From assembly GCA_947176895.1 (NCBI GenBank), contig CAMWSK010000002.1, forward strand, positions 108,617-172,616: a stretch of DNA of 64,000 nt, in the 5' to 3' direction. The notes under the pieces are model-generated. The model was not told the origin of the DNA, searched no databases, and was given only the letters and a program-made list of their open reading frames with translations. Source of the DNA: an uncultured Prevotellaceae bacterium (GTDB lineage: Bacteria; Bacteroidota; Bacteroidia; Bacteroidales; Bacteroidaceae). The position numbers and the translations under genes are program-made. Below are positions 1 through 8,199 of the stretch, piece by piece. Numbering within the stretch: the stretch's first letter is position 1; every line of letters begins with the position of its first letter.

Positions 1-1
1 A

Positions 2-3000
2 CTTGCCGGTCGTTGCATCTATGTGGTGCGCAATGCCCACATCATGGCCAAGCAGCTGACGGCGCTGACAGAAGGACAAGACAAATGGCTGGAGGAGTAC
101 AACGTGAGTTTCCCCGCCCGCAAGGTAAACTTCAAGGACTGTTCCCTGCCCCTCGAAAATGAATTCGCCAACTATTGGATTTACAAGGATGGCGTGGAGG
201 CCGAGGAGAACCTTATTTCGCTAACCAGCTACTCCAATCTGGAGTTTGTGATCAATAACAACAAAGCTAAGATTTCCTTTGCGAATGGCCCTATCGTTCA
301 AGGAGCGACCGGCTATGCCGGCCCCAATGCCGACCTTTCCCAGCTTCGCTTCTTCCGTTTCACCTATCCCACCGTTGACGGCAAGGAAATGGCCGCAAAC
401 GGTTCCACCGCCGACATCGAGGTCTACGCCAAGGATGGCGACCGCCGCTATCGTCTGGCCGTCTACCACCTCACCTTTGTTGACGGCACGGAGCTTCGCC
501 CCTACACAGAAATCATCGGCATGAGAAAGGACAAGAACGGCAACGATGTTCCCAAGTCGGAACGCTCGCCCCGCCAATTACGCAAGGAATTGGGCGAGCC
601 CAAGGCGTCCATCACCTTCGACTTCAATGAGTACGAAACCTACCAGGCACCACCCAAAGGCAAGAACTATGGCACGAAAAACGAGCGTAGTGCCGGCAAG
701 ATCATGCCCAACACCTATCGCTATCCCATACGCTATGAGAACACCTCCTATGCTTTCGAGCCCACGTACATCAGCGAGTCCGGTGAAGTGGAGTATAATA
801 AAAACGTAGAGGAAAACAGCTTCGGCTCCTATACCATCGCCCGAACCACCAAGTTCGAATGGAACAACCAGGCCCGCTTCTATCCCGTGCGCAAGTACTA
901 TCACGATGCCTATCCCGAGGAGGCACAATACGACTATGACAACAGCGGCTTCCTCTACATCGACGCATCCGAATGTCCCGGACGCATCGCCTCACTCGAC
1001 TTCGACGGCAACATCTGTAAGGGCACACGTCTCACCGTGTCGGCTTGGGTGTCATCGCCCAACAGCCCTAACCGGGTGAGCACGAACAGTACATCTTATG
1101 CCAATGTGTTCTTCAACATCCTCGGTTATTACAAAGACGAGAACGGAGTGGAGCAGGAAGAGAAAATCTACACCTATTGCCCCGGCCCCATCAGCGGCGA
1201 CGCCCTTTCCGTAACCGGCGACACCCTCGTCAAGAGCATGGCCGGCAAAGAAGGCGTGTGGCAACAGGTTTACTTCACCTTCATCCCCCGCTCCAAGCAC
1301 ATCATCGAGCGTTTCGTGCTGAACGTGAACAACGCCTGCACCAGCTCCGCAGGCGGCGACATCCTCATCGACGACATCGAGGTGTACTCCACCACGCCCA
1401 CGGTGAAGGTGGTCAACACCCTGCCCGTCTGCAACTCCTCCATCACCCTCACAAAGATTGAGGCCGACTACGAGACCATGATGAATGCCCTGGGTCTGGA
1501 GGACGAGGACCTGAAAAAATACCACCCCTCCATCAACTACTGCGTGGTGGACTCCGCCATGTACCGAAGCAAACTGCAGGAACTTCAGGAGGCACACGAC
1601 CCCGCACCCGCCAACAACGCCATGCGCTATGCCGCCGTGGGCAACATATGCCGTGTGACCATCAACGCCACGTTCGACGACCTGCCCGAATACAACTATT
1701 CCGAGGCAGCAGAGAGCAACAATGCCAAGATATGGAAGTTGACCGACGACATGGGCATGAAGCAAATCGTCATCAGCGACAAGATTGCCAACGAACGGAT
1801 GAAGCCCAACACCACCTACTACCTGGCGGCCTATTTCACCTACAGCAGCGAACTCGTCGACTTCTCCACCTTCCAGGTGGGTACGGAGTGCAGCATCAGT
1901 TCGCTCTTCACCACACGCAACAGCTTCAACTTCATCATCGACGGCGACATAAACATTGCCGAGGGCGGCGATGCCACCGTCTGCGCCGGCTCCAACGTCA
2001 CCGTGGGCGCCAAGTTCCGCGGTGTGAACGCGCAGACCGGCGAGGAGGTGCTCCGCATCCTGCCCTGCGACTGGTGGCTCGGCTACTACGGCAACGACTA
2101 TGCCCACGCCTACATCAACGCCGACGGCAGCTATGTGCTCGGGGCCGCATCGAGGCCGGCAGACGCCGTCAGCGTGAGCGAAGCGCTGATGAGCTTCCGC
2201 ACCTTCTATCCCAACACCGCCACCACGGACAATTGCAGCCCGAGGTCCGGCATGGGCATGACACTCACCCAGGCCATGATCGACGGCCTGAGCAAACTCT
2301 CCCGCCCCCGGGCCGCCGACACCGAATCCGACACGCCTGCCCGTCCGGCCCTGCTCCTGCTCTACCGCAAGAACATCAACGTGCAGATTCCCGCCGAGCT
2401 GGGCAAGGACGACGAATATATCATAACCCTGCAACCCATCGAGAACCTCACCGACTTCGATGACGACGAGGCTTTGAAGAACAGTATCGTCTGCTTCGAT
2501 GCCGACACGCTGTCCATCCACATCAACGGCCACGCGCCCGGCCTGCTCAACGGCTTCAGCGGGGTGCCCTATCCCCCTTACATGAACAACGTGCCCCTGC
2601 GCCTCACCCTGGGTGAGCTGGACGGCCTGCGCGACGACTCCGACGGCATGCGCCTTCCCCTGCGCGACATCCGGCCCGTGACCCCGGAAGTGGACGAGCT
2701 GGTACCCGTCACACTGGCCGACGGCACAACGGCCTACAGCCCGCTCTACATTGCCGGCACCGACGATCCCGCCTGCAACGTGTTCACCGACGACGGCAGC
2801 CTGAGAGAGGTGGGGCGCGTCAAGGCCATGCACGCCGTGAAGGATGCCGCCGACGGCTATGCCGACGTAACCTTCCTGTCCGGATTCACCCCACGCGAGG
2901 GTTACACCTATACCCTGCGTGCCGACTACCGGGAGAAAGAGGCCGACGGCATAACGCCCAACACCTGCAACGGCTCGTTCGTCTTCGACCTGAAGGTCGT

Positions 3001-4969
3001 TCCGCGCTATGCCGTGTGGACAGCCGCCGCCGGCAACTCCGAGTGGACCAACGACCTCAACTGGCGCCGCGCCGACCGCAGCGACCTGCATTTCCCCGAT
3101 GACAAGACAGAACCCGCCTATCCCACGAACGAAGCCAACGACACGGCCAACGCTTTCGTGCCCTTGGCCGGCACCAACGTCATCGTGGCCGCAAGCGCCC
3201 CCTGCCGCCCCGCACTCCACGACAGCATCGTCAACGCAGACAACAAGCTGCTGGACTTCGGCGAGCACGACGCAGACGTGACGCAAGACATCCGATACGA
3301 CCTCATCCTGGGAGGCTTAATCAAGGGAACGGGAACCCGCTATTGCGAACGCTACCGCACCAACCGCTGCGACGGGCTGGTGCTGCAGGCCGGCGCCGAG
3401 CTGTTGCAGGCCCAGCATCTGGACTACCAAAAGGCCTGGGCGGAGTATGAGCTGGACCGCGGACGCTGGTACACACTCGGCTCTCCGATTCGCCAGACCT
3501 ATGCCGGCGACTGGTATACCCCCGCCATCAGCGGGCGCGAGACGGCCCCCTACTTCCACGACATCACCTTCTCCGCCACGCAGCACGACCGCTTCCACCC
3601 CGCCGTATACCAGCGCGGATGGGACAAGGGCGAGGCAACGCTCTATTACCTGGAGAACCCCACCGACATCAACCCCGCAGACCACAAGGTTCTGCAGACC
3701 AACGTAGCCGTGCGTGCCATGTGGAGCAGCGTCTACAACGATGTCAACGTGTGCTACGGCCACGCAGGCTTCTCGCTCAAGGGCGAGCAGGGCGGCCGGG
3801 GCAAGCTGCTCTTCCGCCTGCCCAAGGAGGACACCACCTATGACTATTATGTGAGGGACGAGCCCGAGAGCGGCAGCAACACGGCCACCATCGAGCGCAA
3901 CGACCAACACCGCCTGTGGACCGACCGGCTGAAGACGGACGCAGACTTTACCTTCACCCTGGAAAACGCCAACGAGAAGAACCTCTATTACCTGGCGGCC
4001 AATCCCTTCCCCTGCGGGCTGGACATGAGCCTCTTCTTCAAGAAGAACGCAAGTGTGGTGGAACCCAAATACTGGGTGCTCACGGCCGAAGGCCAGTCGG
4101 CCGCGATAAAAGACCCGAACTCGCCCAACTGGACCGTCGTCAACACCACCGCCGGTGCCGAAGCTCCCGTGCTGGCCCCCGGACAGGGCTTCTTCGTGAA
4201 GCTGCGCGACGGGCAGAGCACCTGCACCCTGACCTTCGATGCCGGCATGATGACCCCAAGCATGACGAGCGCACCCGTCCTGGAGGGGGGCGTCACCCGC
4301 GCCACCGGCGCAACGGACGAAAGGCCGAGGTTGCATATCCGTGCCGAGCGCGACGGGCACGTCAGCGAGGCCGTCATCCTGGAGGATGAGACGTCCGCCG
4401 ACGGCTACTCGCCCGCCGAGGACATGGAGGCGCTGATCGACGAGTGCCTCACCCACACGCCCGTCGTCTACACCCTGGCCGGCAACCGTGCCGCCACGGT
4501 CAACAGCCGCCGCACCATCCGCCGTGTGGGACTGGGCGTTGCCGGCTCCAACCCCAAGGAGGTGACACTGACCTTCTCCGGCATGAACAGCCTCAGGGAA
4601 GAGCTATCGCTGCTGGACGTGCTCACAGGGGAAACGACCCCCCTCTGCACAGGCCCCGACAGCATCAGCGTCACCGTGCCCGGCCTTACCGACAACCGCT
4701 TCTTCCTCGTCTCCCCCGCCAACGGCGAGGATATCGGCGAGGATGACGACGCCCTTGTCAGCATCAAGGCCCACCACGGCCGGGTGACCGTCACCGCCGC
4801 CGGCACGCTCCTGCTCGACGAGGTACGCGCCGTAGCCACCGATGGGCGTGTGTTCCACAGCGCCACACCCAATGCCACGGAGCACAAGTTCCGCCTCGCA
4901 CCCGGCATCTACCTCATCAGCACACGCACCGTAGCGGGCACCACCACGCGCAAGCTGATCATCGACTGA
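2..4969 (+). CDS. Giant secreted surface protein with C-terminal sorting domain (5' truncated)
   Basis: The reading frame is open to the window edge, so the GTG at 23 in the ORF track is probably internal and the true start lies upstream. More than 1,650 residues are visible. I recognise no catalytic domain; the protein is acidic and rich in Asp, Thr and Ala with long beta-strand-like stretches, as in large Bacteroidota adhesin or surface proteins. The last ~80 residues form a small beta-sandwich-like module ending in APGIYLI...TRKLIID, which resembles the type A C-terminal domain read by the type IX secretion system. Inference: it is exported through the Sec pathway and then the T9SS and attached to the cell surface. 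A strong hairpin follows the stop. Function is unknown. Confidence 0.75.
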   Translation, partial: LAGRCIYVVRNAHIMAKQLTALTEGQDKWLEEYNVSFPARKVNFKDCSLPLENEFANYWIYKDGVEAEENLISLTSYSNLEFVINNNKAKISFANGPIVQGATGYAGPNADLSQLRFFRFTYPTVDGKEMAANGSTADIEVYAKDGDRRYRLAVYHLTFVDGTELRPYTEIIGMRKDKNGNDVPKSERSPRQLRKELGEPKASITFDFNEYETYQAPPKGKNYGTKNERSAGKIMPNTYRYPIRYENTSYAFEPTYISESGEVEYNKNVEENSFGSYTIARTTKFEWNNQARFYPVRKYYHDAYPEEAQYDYDNSGFLYIDASECPGRIASLDFDGNICKGTRLTVSAWVSSPNSPNRVSTNSTSYANVFFNILGYYKDENGVEQEEKIYTYCPGPISGDALSVTGDTLVKSMAGKEGVWQQVYFTFIPRSKHIIERFVLNVNNACTSSAGGDILIDDIEVYSTTPTVKVVNTLPVCNSSITLTKIEADYETMMNALGLEDEDLKKYHPSINYCVVDSAMYRSKLQELQEAHDPAPANNAMRYAAVGNICRVTINATFDDLPEYNYSEAAESNNAKIWKLTDDMGMKQIVISDKIANERMKPNTTYYLAAYFTYSSELVDFSTFQVGTECSISSLFTTRNSFNFIIDGDINIAEGGDATVCAGSNVTVGAKFRGVNAQTGEEVLRILPCDWWLGYYGNDYAHAYINADGSYVLGAASRPADAVSVSEALMSFRTFYPNTATTDNCSPRSGMGMTLTQAMIDGLSKLSRPRAADTESDTPARPALLLLYRKNINVQIPAELGKDDEYIITLQPIENLTDFDDDEALKNSIVCFDADTLSIHINGHAPGLLNGFSGVPYPPYMNNVPLRLTLGELDGLRDDSDGMRLPLRDIRPVTPEVDELVPVTLADGTTAYSPLYIAGTDDPACNVFTDDGSLREVGRVKAMHAVKDAADGYADVTFLSGFTPREGYTYTLRADYREKEADGITPNTCNGSFVFDLKVVPRYAVWTAAAGNSEWTNDLNWRRADRSDLHFPDDKTEPAYPTNEANDTANAFVPLAGTNVIVAASAPCRPALHDSIVNADNKLLDFGEHDADVTQDIRYDLILGGLIKGTGTRYCERYRTNRCDGLVLQAGAELLQAQHLDYQKAWAEYELDRGRWYTLGSPIRQTYAGDWYTPAISGRETAPYFHDITFSATQHDRFHPAVYQRGWDKGEATLYYLENPTDINPADHKVLQTNVAVRAMWSSVYNDVNVCYGHAGFSLKGEQGGRGKLLFRLPKEDTTYDYYVRDEPESGSNTATIERNDQHRLWTDRLKTDADFTFTLENANEKNLYYLAANPFPCGLDMSLFFKKNASVVEPKYWVLTAEGQSAAIKDPNSPNWTVVNTTAGAEAPVLAPGQGFFVKLRDGQSTCTLTFDAGMMTPSMTSAPVLEGGVTRATGATDERPRLHIRAERDGHVSEAVILEDETSADGYSPAEDMEALIDECLTHTPVVYTLAGNRAATVNSRRTIRRVGLGVAGSNPKEVTLTFSGMNSLREELSLLDVLTGETTPLCTGPDSISVTVPGLTDNRFFLVSPANGEDIGEDDDALVSIKAHHGRVTVTAAGTLLLDEVRAVATDGRVFHSATPNATEHKFRLAPGIYLISTRTVAGTTTRKLIID

Positions 4970-4992
4970 CCTGATACCCCGCCAAGACACTT

Positions 4993-5044
4993 GCCCTCCG
5001 TTTGAGCTTATACCAAAATGCCAAGCCCAAACGGAGGGCATTTT
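4993..5044 (+). terminator. Intrinsic terminator of the surface-protein gene
   Basis: A perfect 12-bp stem (GCCCTCCGTTTG pairing with CAAACGGAGGGC) encloses a 23-nt loop holding a smaller GCTT/AAGC stem. It is followed by ATTTTCG and lies 23 nt after the stop codon. Confidence 0.75.
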
Positions 5045-5114
5045 CGTAGCCATGCCACCGAGGTTTTCGCGAACCGGGCAAGCAATCAAAAAAAACGCCC
5101 TTCATTTTCCGGCC

Positions 5115-5176
5115 AAAACATCAAGATGTTTTTCAAAAACATGAACACGTTTTTTGAAAACATGAGCATGTTTTTC
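5115..5176. repeat. Tandem palindromic 21-bp repeats, cluster A (3 units)
   Basis: Three consecutive units (AAAACATC-AA-GATGTTTT, AAAACATG-AA-CACGTTTT, AAAACATG-AG-CATGTTTT) start at 5115, 5136 and 5157, an exact 21-bp period. The first and third are perfect 8+8 palindromes around a 2-nt centre; the second has one mismatch. They fill the gap between the surface-protein terminator and the sirtuin promoter. The same element recurs at 25066-25150 and 44997-45133. Function is unknown. Confidence 0.85.
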
Positions 5177-5218
5177 CCAAAGTATTGCGAATGATTTCCT
5201 CCTTGCCCTGTTTTTTCT

Positions 5219-5226
5219 TATTTTTG
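5219..5226 (+). promoter_or_regulatory. Putative -7 box for the sirtuin gene
   Basis: TATTTTTG fits the Bacteroidetes TAnnTTTG consensus and lies about 30 nt before the chosen ATG. No convincing -33 TTTG at the usual spacing was seen. Confidence 0.4.
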
Positions 5227-5256
5227 CTCTGCGAAACAGGAACAAACATAGAAAAC

Positions 5257-5982
5257 ATGAAAAACCTTGTCATCCTCAGCGGCGCGGGCATGAGCGCCGA
5301 AAGCGGCATCAGCACGTTCCGCGACGCGGGCGGCCTGTGGGAACAATATCCCGTGATGCAGGTGGCCGGCATCGAGGGATACAAGCGCAACCCCGAGCTG
5401 GTGATCAACTTCTACAACGAACGGCGCAAGCAGCTGCCCGACGTGAAGCCCAACGCGGGACACATCGGGCTGGCACAACTGGAGCGGGACTTCAACGTGA
5501 CCGTGGTGACGCAAAACGTGGACAACCTGCACGAACGCGCCGGCAGTTCCCACGTCATCCACCTGCACGGCGAGCTGACCAAGGTGTGCTCCAGCCGCGA
5601 CCCCAACGACCCGCGCTATATCAGGGAACTGACACCCGGGAACTATGACGTGAGGATGGGCGACCTGGCCGGCGACGGCAGCCAGCTGAGGCCCTTCATC
5701 GTGTGGTTCGGCGAGGCCGTGCCCCAGATAGAGACGGCCATCGCCCGGGTGGAAAAGGCCGACATCTTCGTCATCATCGGCACCTCGCTCAACGTCTATC
5801 CCGCCGCCGGGCTGCTGGCCTACGTGCCCCCCACGGCCGAGGTCTACCTGATAGACCCCAAGCCCGTGGACATCCACTCCGGACGCCCGGTCCATGTGAT
5901 ACGCAAAGGAGCCTCGGAGGGCGTGAAAGAGCTGACGGAATTATTAAAATCATCCATAAAAAAAGCGGAGAACCGCTTTTGA
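5257..5982 (+). CDS. cobB: NAD-dependent protein deacylase, class III sirtuin (Sir2/CobB family)
   Basis: It removes acyl groups from protein lysines using NAD+. The start is placed at the ATG giving MKNLVILSGAG, because the 24 extra N-terminal residues in the ORF track read through the promoter region and are not conserved in the family. Visible motifs are GAGMSAESGISTFRD (NAD binding), TQNVDNLHERAG, the catalytic His in HLHGEL, FGEAVP, and GTSLNVYPAAGL. The YNER sequence (Tyr53, Arg56) matches the Y-x-x-R pair that marks SIRT5/CobB-type desuccinylases and demalonylases. Only one Cys is present in the usual zinc-ribbon region, so a structural zinc is doubtful. Length (241 aa) is normal. The 3' end of the gene is itself part of a terminator hairpin. 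Confidence 0.93.
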   Translation: MKNLVILSGAGMSAESGISTFRDAGGLWEQYPVMQVAGIEGYKRNPELVINFYNERRKQLPDVKPNAGHIGLAQLERDFNVTVVTQNVDNLHERAGSSHVIHLHGELTKVCSSRDPNDPRYIRELTPGNYDVRMGDLAGDGSQLRPFIVWFGEAVPQIETAIARVEKADIFVIIGTSLNVYPAAGLLAYVPPTAEVYLIDPKPVDIHSGRPVHVIRKGASEGVKELTELLKSSIKKAENRF

Positions 5983-5985
5983 ATA
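5961..5985 (+). terminator. Terminator embedded in the sirtuin stop region
   Basis: AAAAGCGG-AGAA-CCGCTTTT is a perfect 8-bp stem with a 4-nt loop that includes the last codons and almost reaches the stop. It abuts the galE promoter. Confidence 0.65.
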
Positions 5986-5996
5986 AGTTTTTTTCT

Positions 5997-6004
5997 TATC
6001 TTTG
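5997..6004 (+). promoter_or_regulatory. -7 box of the galE promoter
   Basis: TATCTTTG is a perfect TAnnTTTG match 38 nt before the galE ATG. A TTTG at 5978-5981 could serve as the -33 element, but its 15-nt spacing is shorter than the usual 19-21 nt. Confidence 0.7.
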
Positions 6005-6042
6005 CGCTACGGACCATCAAACCTTAAAACCATATAAATAAG

Positions 6043-7059
6043 ATGAAGATTTTACTGACCGGTGGCGCCGGTTTCATCGGCAGCCACACGTTGATCGAAC
6101 TGACCGAGGCCGGACACGAGGCCGTGGTGGTGGACAACCTGGACAACAGCTCGCCCATCGCGCTGAAGCGCGTGGCCAAGATTATCGGCAAGGATGTGCC
6201 TTTCTACCGGGTGGACATCCGCGACCGCGAGGGCTTGCAGAAGGTGTTTGACGAGCACAAGTTCGACGCCTGCATCCACTTCGCCGGACTGAAAGCCGTG
6301 GGCGAGAGCGTGGCCAAGCCTCTGGAGTATTACGAAAACAACATGAACGGCACCTTCGTGCTGCTGGACGTGATGCGCAAGAACGGCTGCAAGAACATCA
6401 TCTTCAGCTCCAGCGCCACCGTCTACGGCGACCCCGCCATCATCCCCATCACCGAGCAGTGCCCCAAGGGCCGCTGCACCAACCCCTACGGCCAGACCAA
6501 GAGCATGCTGGAGGAGGTGTTGATGGACGTGCAGAAGGCCGACCCCGAATGGAACGTGGTGCTGCTGCGCTACTTCAACCCCATCGGCGCCCACAAGAGC
6601 GGCACCATCGGCGAGAACCCCAACGGCATCCCCAACAACCTGATGCCCTACATCACACAGACGGCCATCGGCAAGCGTAAGGAGCTGGGCGTCTTCGGCA
6701 ACGACTATGACACACCCGACGGCACCGGCGTGCGCGACTACATCCACGTGGTGGACCTGGCCAAGGCCCACGTGGCCGCCCTGCAGGCCATCGAGCAGAA
6801 GAAGGGTGTGGCCATCTATAACATCGGCACCGGCCACGGCTACAGCGTGCTGGACGTGGTGAACGCCTTCATGAAGGCCAACGGCGTGAACGTGCCCTAC
6901 GCCATCAAGCCCCGCCGCCCGGGCGACATCGCCACCTGCTACTGCGACCCCTCCAAGGCCAAGGCCGAGCTGGGCTGGCAGGCTCAGTACGGCATCGAGG
7001 ACATGTGCCGCGACAGCTGGAACTGGCAGAAGAACAACCCCAACGGATTCGAGGAATAA
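6043..7059 (+). CDS. galE: UDP-glucose 4-epimerase
   Basis: It interconverts UDP-glucose and UDP-galactose (Leloir pathway, surface polysaccharide precursors) in the cytoplasm. It is an extended short-chain dehydrogenase with the NAD loop GGAGFIGSH at residues 7-14. The catalytic Ser124 (SSSATVYG), Tyr149 and Lys153 (YGQTK) sit at the same positions as in the E. coli enzyme. The 338-aa length is standard. It has its own promoter and terminator, so it is probably monocistronic. Confidence 0.97.
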   Translation: MKILLTGGAGFIGSHTLIELTEAGHEAVVVDNLDNSSPIALKRVAKIIGKDVPFYRVDIRDREGLQKVFDEHKFDACIHFAGLKAVGESVAKPLEYYENNMNGTFVLLDVMRKNGCKNIIFSSSATVYGDPAIIPITEQCPKGRCTNPYGQTKSMLEEVLMDVQKADPEWNVVLLRYFNPIGAHKSGTIGENPNGIPNNLMPYITQTAIGKRKELGVFGNDYDTPDGTGVRDYIHVVDLAKAHVAALQAIEQKKGVAIYNIGTGHGYSVLDVVNAFMKANGVNVPYAIKPRRPGDIATCYCDPSKAKAELGWQAQYGIEDMCRDSWNWQKNNPNGFEE

Positions 7060-7099
7060 GCCTGCGGGGAAGACAGAAACAAACGAACAAGAAAAAGAA

Positions 7100-7144
7100 G
7101 CAACCGCCCCCCGGCCTGCCACAGGACCGGGGCCGGTTGCTTTT
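7100..7144 (+). terminator. galE terminator
   Basis: GCAACCG and the adjoining C-rich arm pair with the G-rich arm ending CGGTTGC, followed by TTTTG. It is a strong GC-rich hairpin 40 nt after the galE stop. Confidence 0.8.
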
Positions 7145-7171
7145 GTGGCACAACAAACACAAACGACACGT

Positions 7172-7441
7172 ATGCTGATTATCGCAGCCATCATGTTGAC
7201 GGGGGTGCTCGCGGGAGTGCTGCTGCGCAACCGGGACCTGAGTGCCGTGCCCCACATGATAACCATTGCCATCCGGCTGCTGCTCTTCCTGTTGGGAGTG
7301 GCCGTGGGTTGCCGCCGCGACATTCTGGACAACCTGCACACCATCGGCATACAGGCCCTGGTGATTACCGCAGGCGGACTGGCCGGCACCCTGGTGTGCG
7401 CCCGACTGGTGTATCGCCGTTTCTTCACCCGTAAAGACTGA
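7172..7441 (+). CDS. lysO: LysO family exporter, N-terminal half protein
   Basis: This is a small (89 aa) hydrophobic protein with about three membrane segments and a motif AIRLLLFLLGVAVG. It matches the N-terminal part of LysO (YbjE, DUF340), the inner-membrane L-lysine exporter. I chose the ATG giving MLIIAAIM over the upstream GTG at 7145, which lies in the galE terminator. In E. coli LysO is one ~300-aa chain; here it is split in two genes 6 nt apart. The products presumably assemble together in the inner membrane. Substrate is inferred from the family only. Confidence 0.75.
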   Translation: MLIIAAIMLTGVLAGVLLRNRDLSAVPHMITIAIRLLLFLLGVAVGCRRDILDNLHTIGIQALVITAGGLAGTLVCARLVYRRFFTRKD

Positions 7442-7447
7442 CAGTCC

Positions 7448-8056
7448 ATGCGCGGAAGCATCATCATCTTCTTCTTTTTCATCACCGGAGTGCTCACGGC
7501 CCGCATGGGATGGCTGCCCGCCACGCTGGTGGAGAACGACTTCAGCATCTATGTACTCTACGGGCTGATGTTCCTTGTGGGAATGAGCATCGGCAGCGAC
7601 ACAAAAGTGTTAAGGGGAATGAAGCGGCAAAAGGCAACCGTCGTGCTGGTCCCCCTGGCCACCCTGCTGGGTACGCTGGCCGGCTGTGCCGCGGCCTCGT
7701 TCCTGCTGCCCGGCATACGCGTTTGGGACTCGCTGGCCGTGGGGTCGGGATTCGCCTACTATTCGCTCTCGTCGGTGTTCATCACCGAGCTGCGCGGCGC
7801 CGAACTGGGCACGGTGGCCTTGATTGCCAACGTCACCCGCGAGCTGTTCACCCTGATGTGCGCCCCGCTGCTGGTGAGGTGGTTCGGCAAGCTGGCCCCC
7901 ATCTGTTCCGGAGGAGCCACCACGATGGACACCACCCTGCCCGTCATCGTCCGTTTCTCGGGCAAGGAATTTGTGGTCGTGAGCATCTTCCACGGCTTTG
8001 TGACAGACTTCTCCGTGCCCTTTCTGGTCACCTTCTTCTGTCGCATGGCTGCTTAA
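7448..8056 (+). CDS. lysO: LysO family exporter, C-terminal half protein
   Basis: The 202-aa polytopic membrane protein corresponds to the C-terminal core of LysO. It has GLMFLVGMSIGSD, GSGFAYYSLSSVFITE and the conserved GGATTMDTTLPVIVRFSG segment near residues 155-173. It starts 6 nt after the N-terminal half and is surely co-transcribed. The two together equal a full-length lysine exporter. The stop is followed by the xyl promoter. Confidence 0.85.
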   Translation: MRGSIIIFFFFITGVLTARMGWLPATLVENDFSIYVLYGLMFLVGMSIGSDTKVLRGMKRQKATVVLVPLATLLGTLAGCAAASFLLPGIRVWDSLAVGSGFAYYSLSSVFITELRGAELGTVALIANVTRELFTLMCAPLLVRWFGKLAPICSGGATTMDTTLPVIVRFSGKEFVVVSIFHGFVTDFSVPFLVTFFCRMAA

Positions 8057-8069
8057 AATGCCACAAAAA

Positions 8070-8101
8070 TTTGTCACTGCACGAAAAAAAACGTAACTTT
8101 G
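8070..8101 (+). promoter_or_regulatory. Promoter of the xylBAE operon
   Basis: TTTG at 8070-8073 is separated by exactly 20 nt from TAACTTTG at 8094-8101, an ideal Bacteroidetes sigma-ABfr promoter. It leaves a leader of about 90 nt before xylB. Confidence 0.85.
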
Positions 8102-8125
8102 ACCATATCATACGGCCAAAGGCCC

Positions 8126-8146
8126 CCGCCGGACACCCGACGGCGG
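8126..8146 (+). promoter_or_regulatory. GC-rich hairpin in the xylB leader
   Basis: CCGCCG-gacacccga-CGGCGG forms a 6-bp stem about 20 nt after the likely transcription start and 54 nt before xylB. It could be an mRNA structure or a repressor site; nothing in the sequence decides this. Confidence 0.35.
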
Positions 8147-8199
8147 TTTGCGGTTTGTACAGTTCCCTATTAACAAGACCCTATATTTAAACACGTTGA

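Noticed and set aside
1052-3286. 744-aa minus-strand ORF opposite the surface protein
   Set aside because: Shadow of the GC-rich plus-strand gene; repetitive Gly/Val/His composition, no recognisable motifs.
5115-5176. CRISPR array
   Set aside because: The repeats are contiguous palindromes of ~21 bp with no unique spacers, and no cas genes are nearby.
6052-7548. 498-aa minus-strand ORF opposite galE and lysO
   Set aside because: It crosses a terminator and two well-supported genes and has shadow-type composition.
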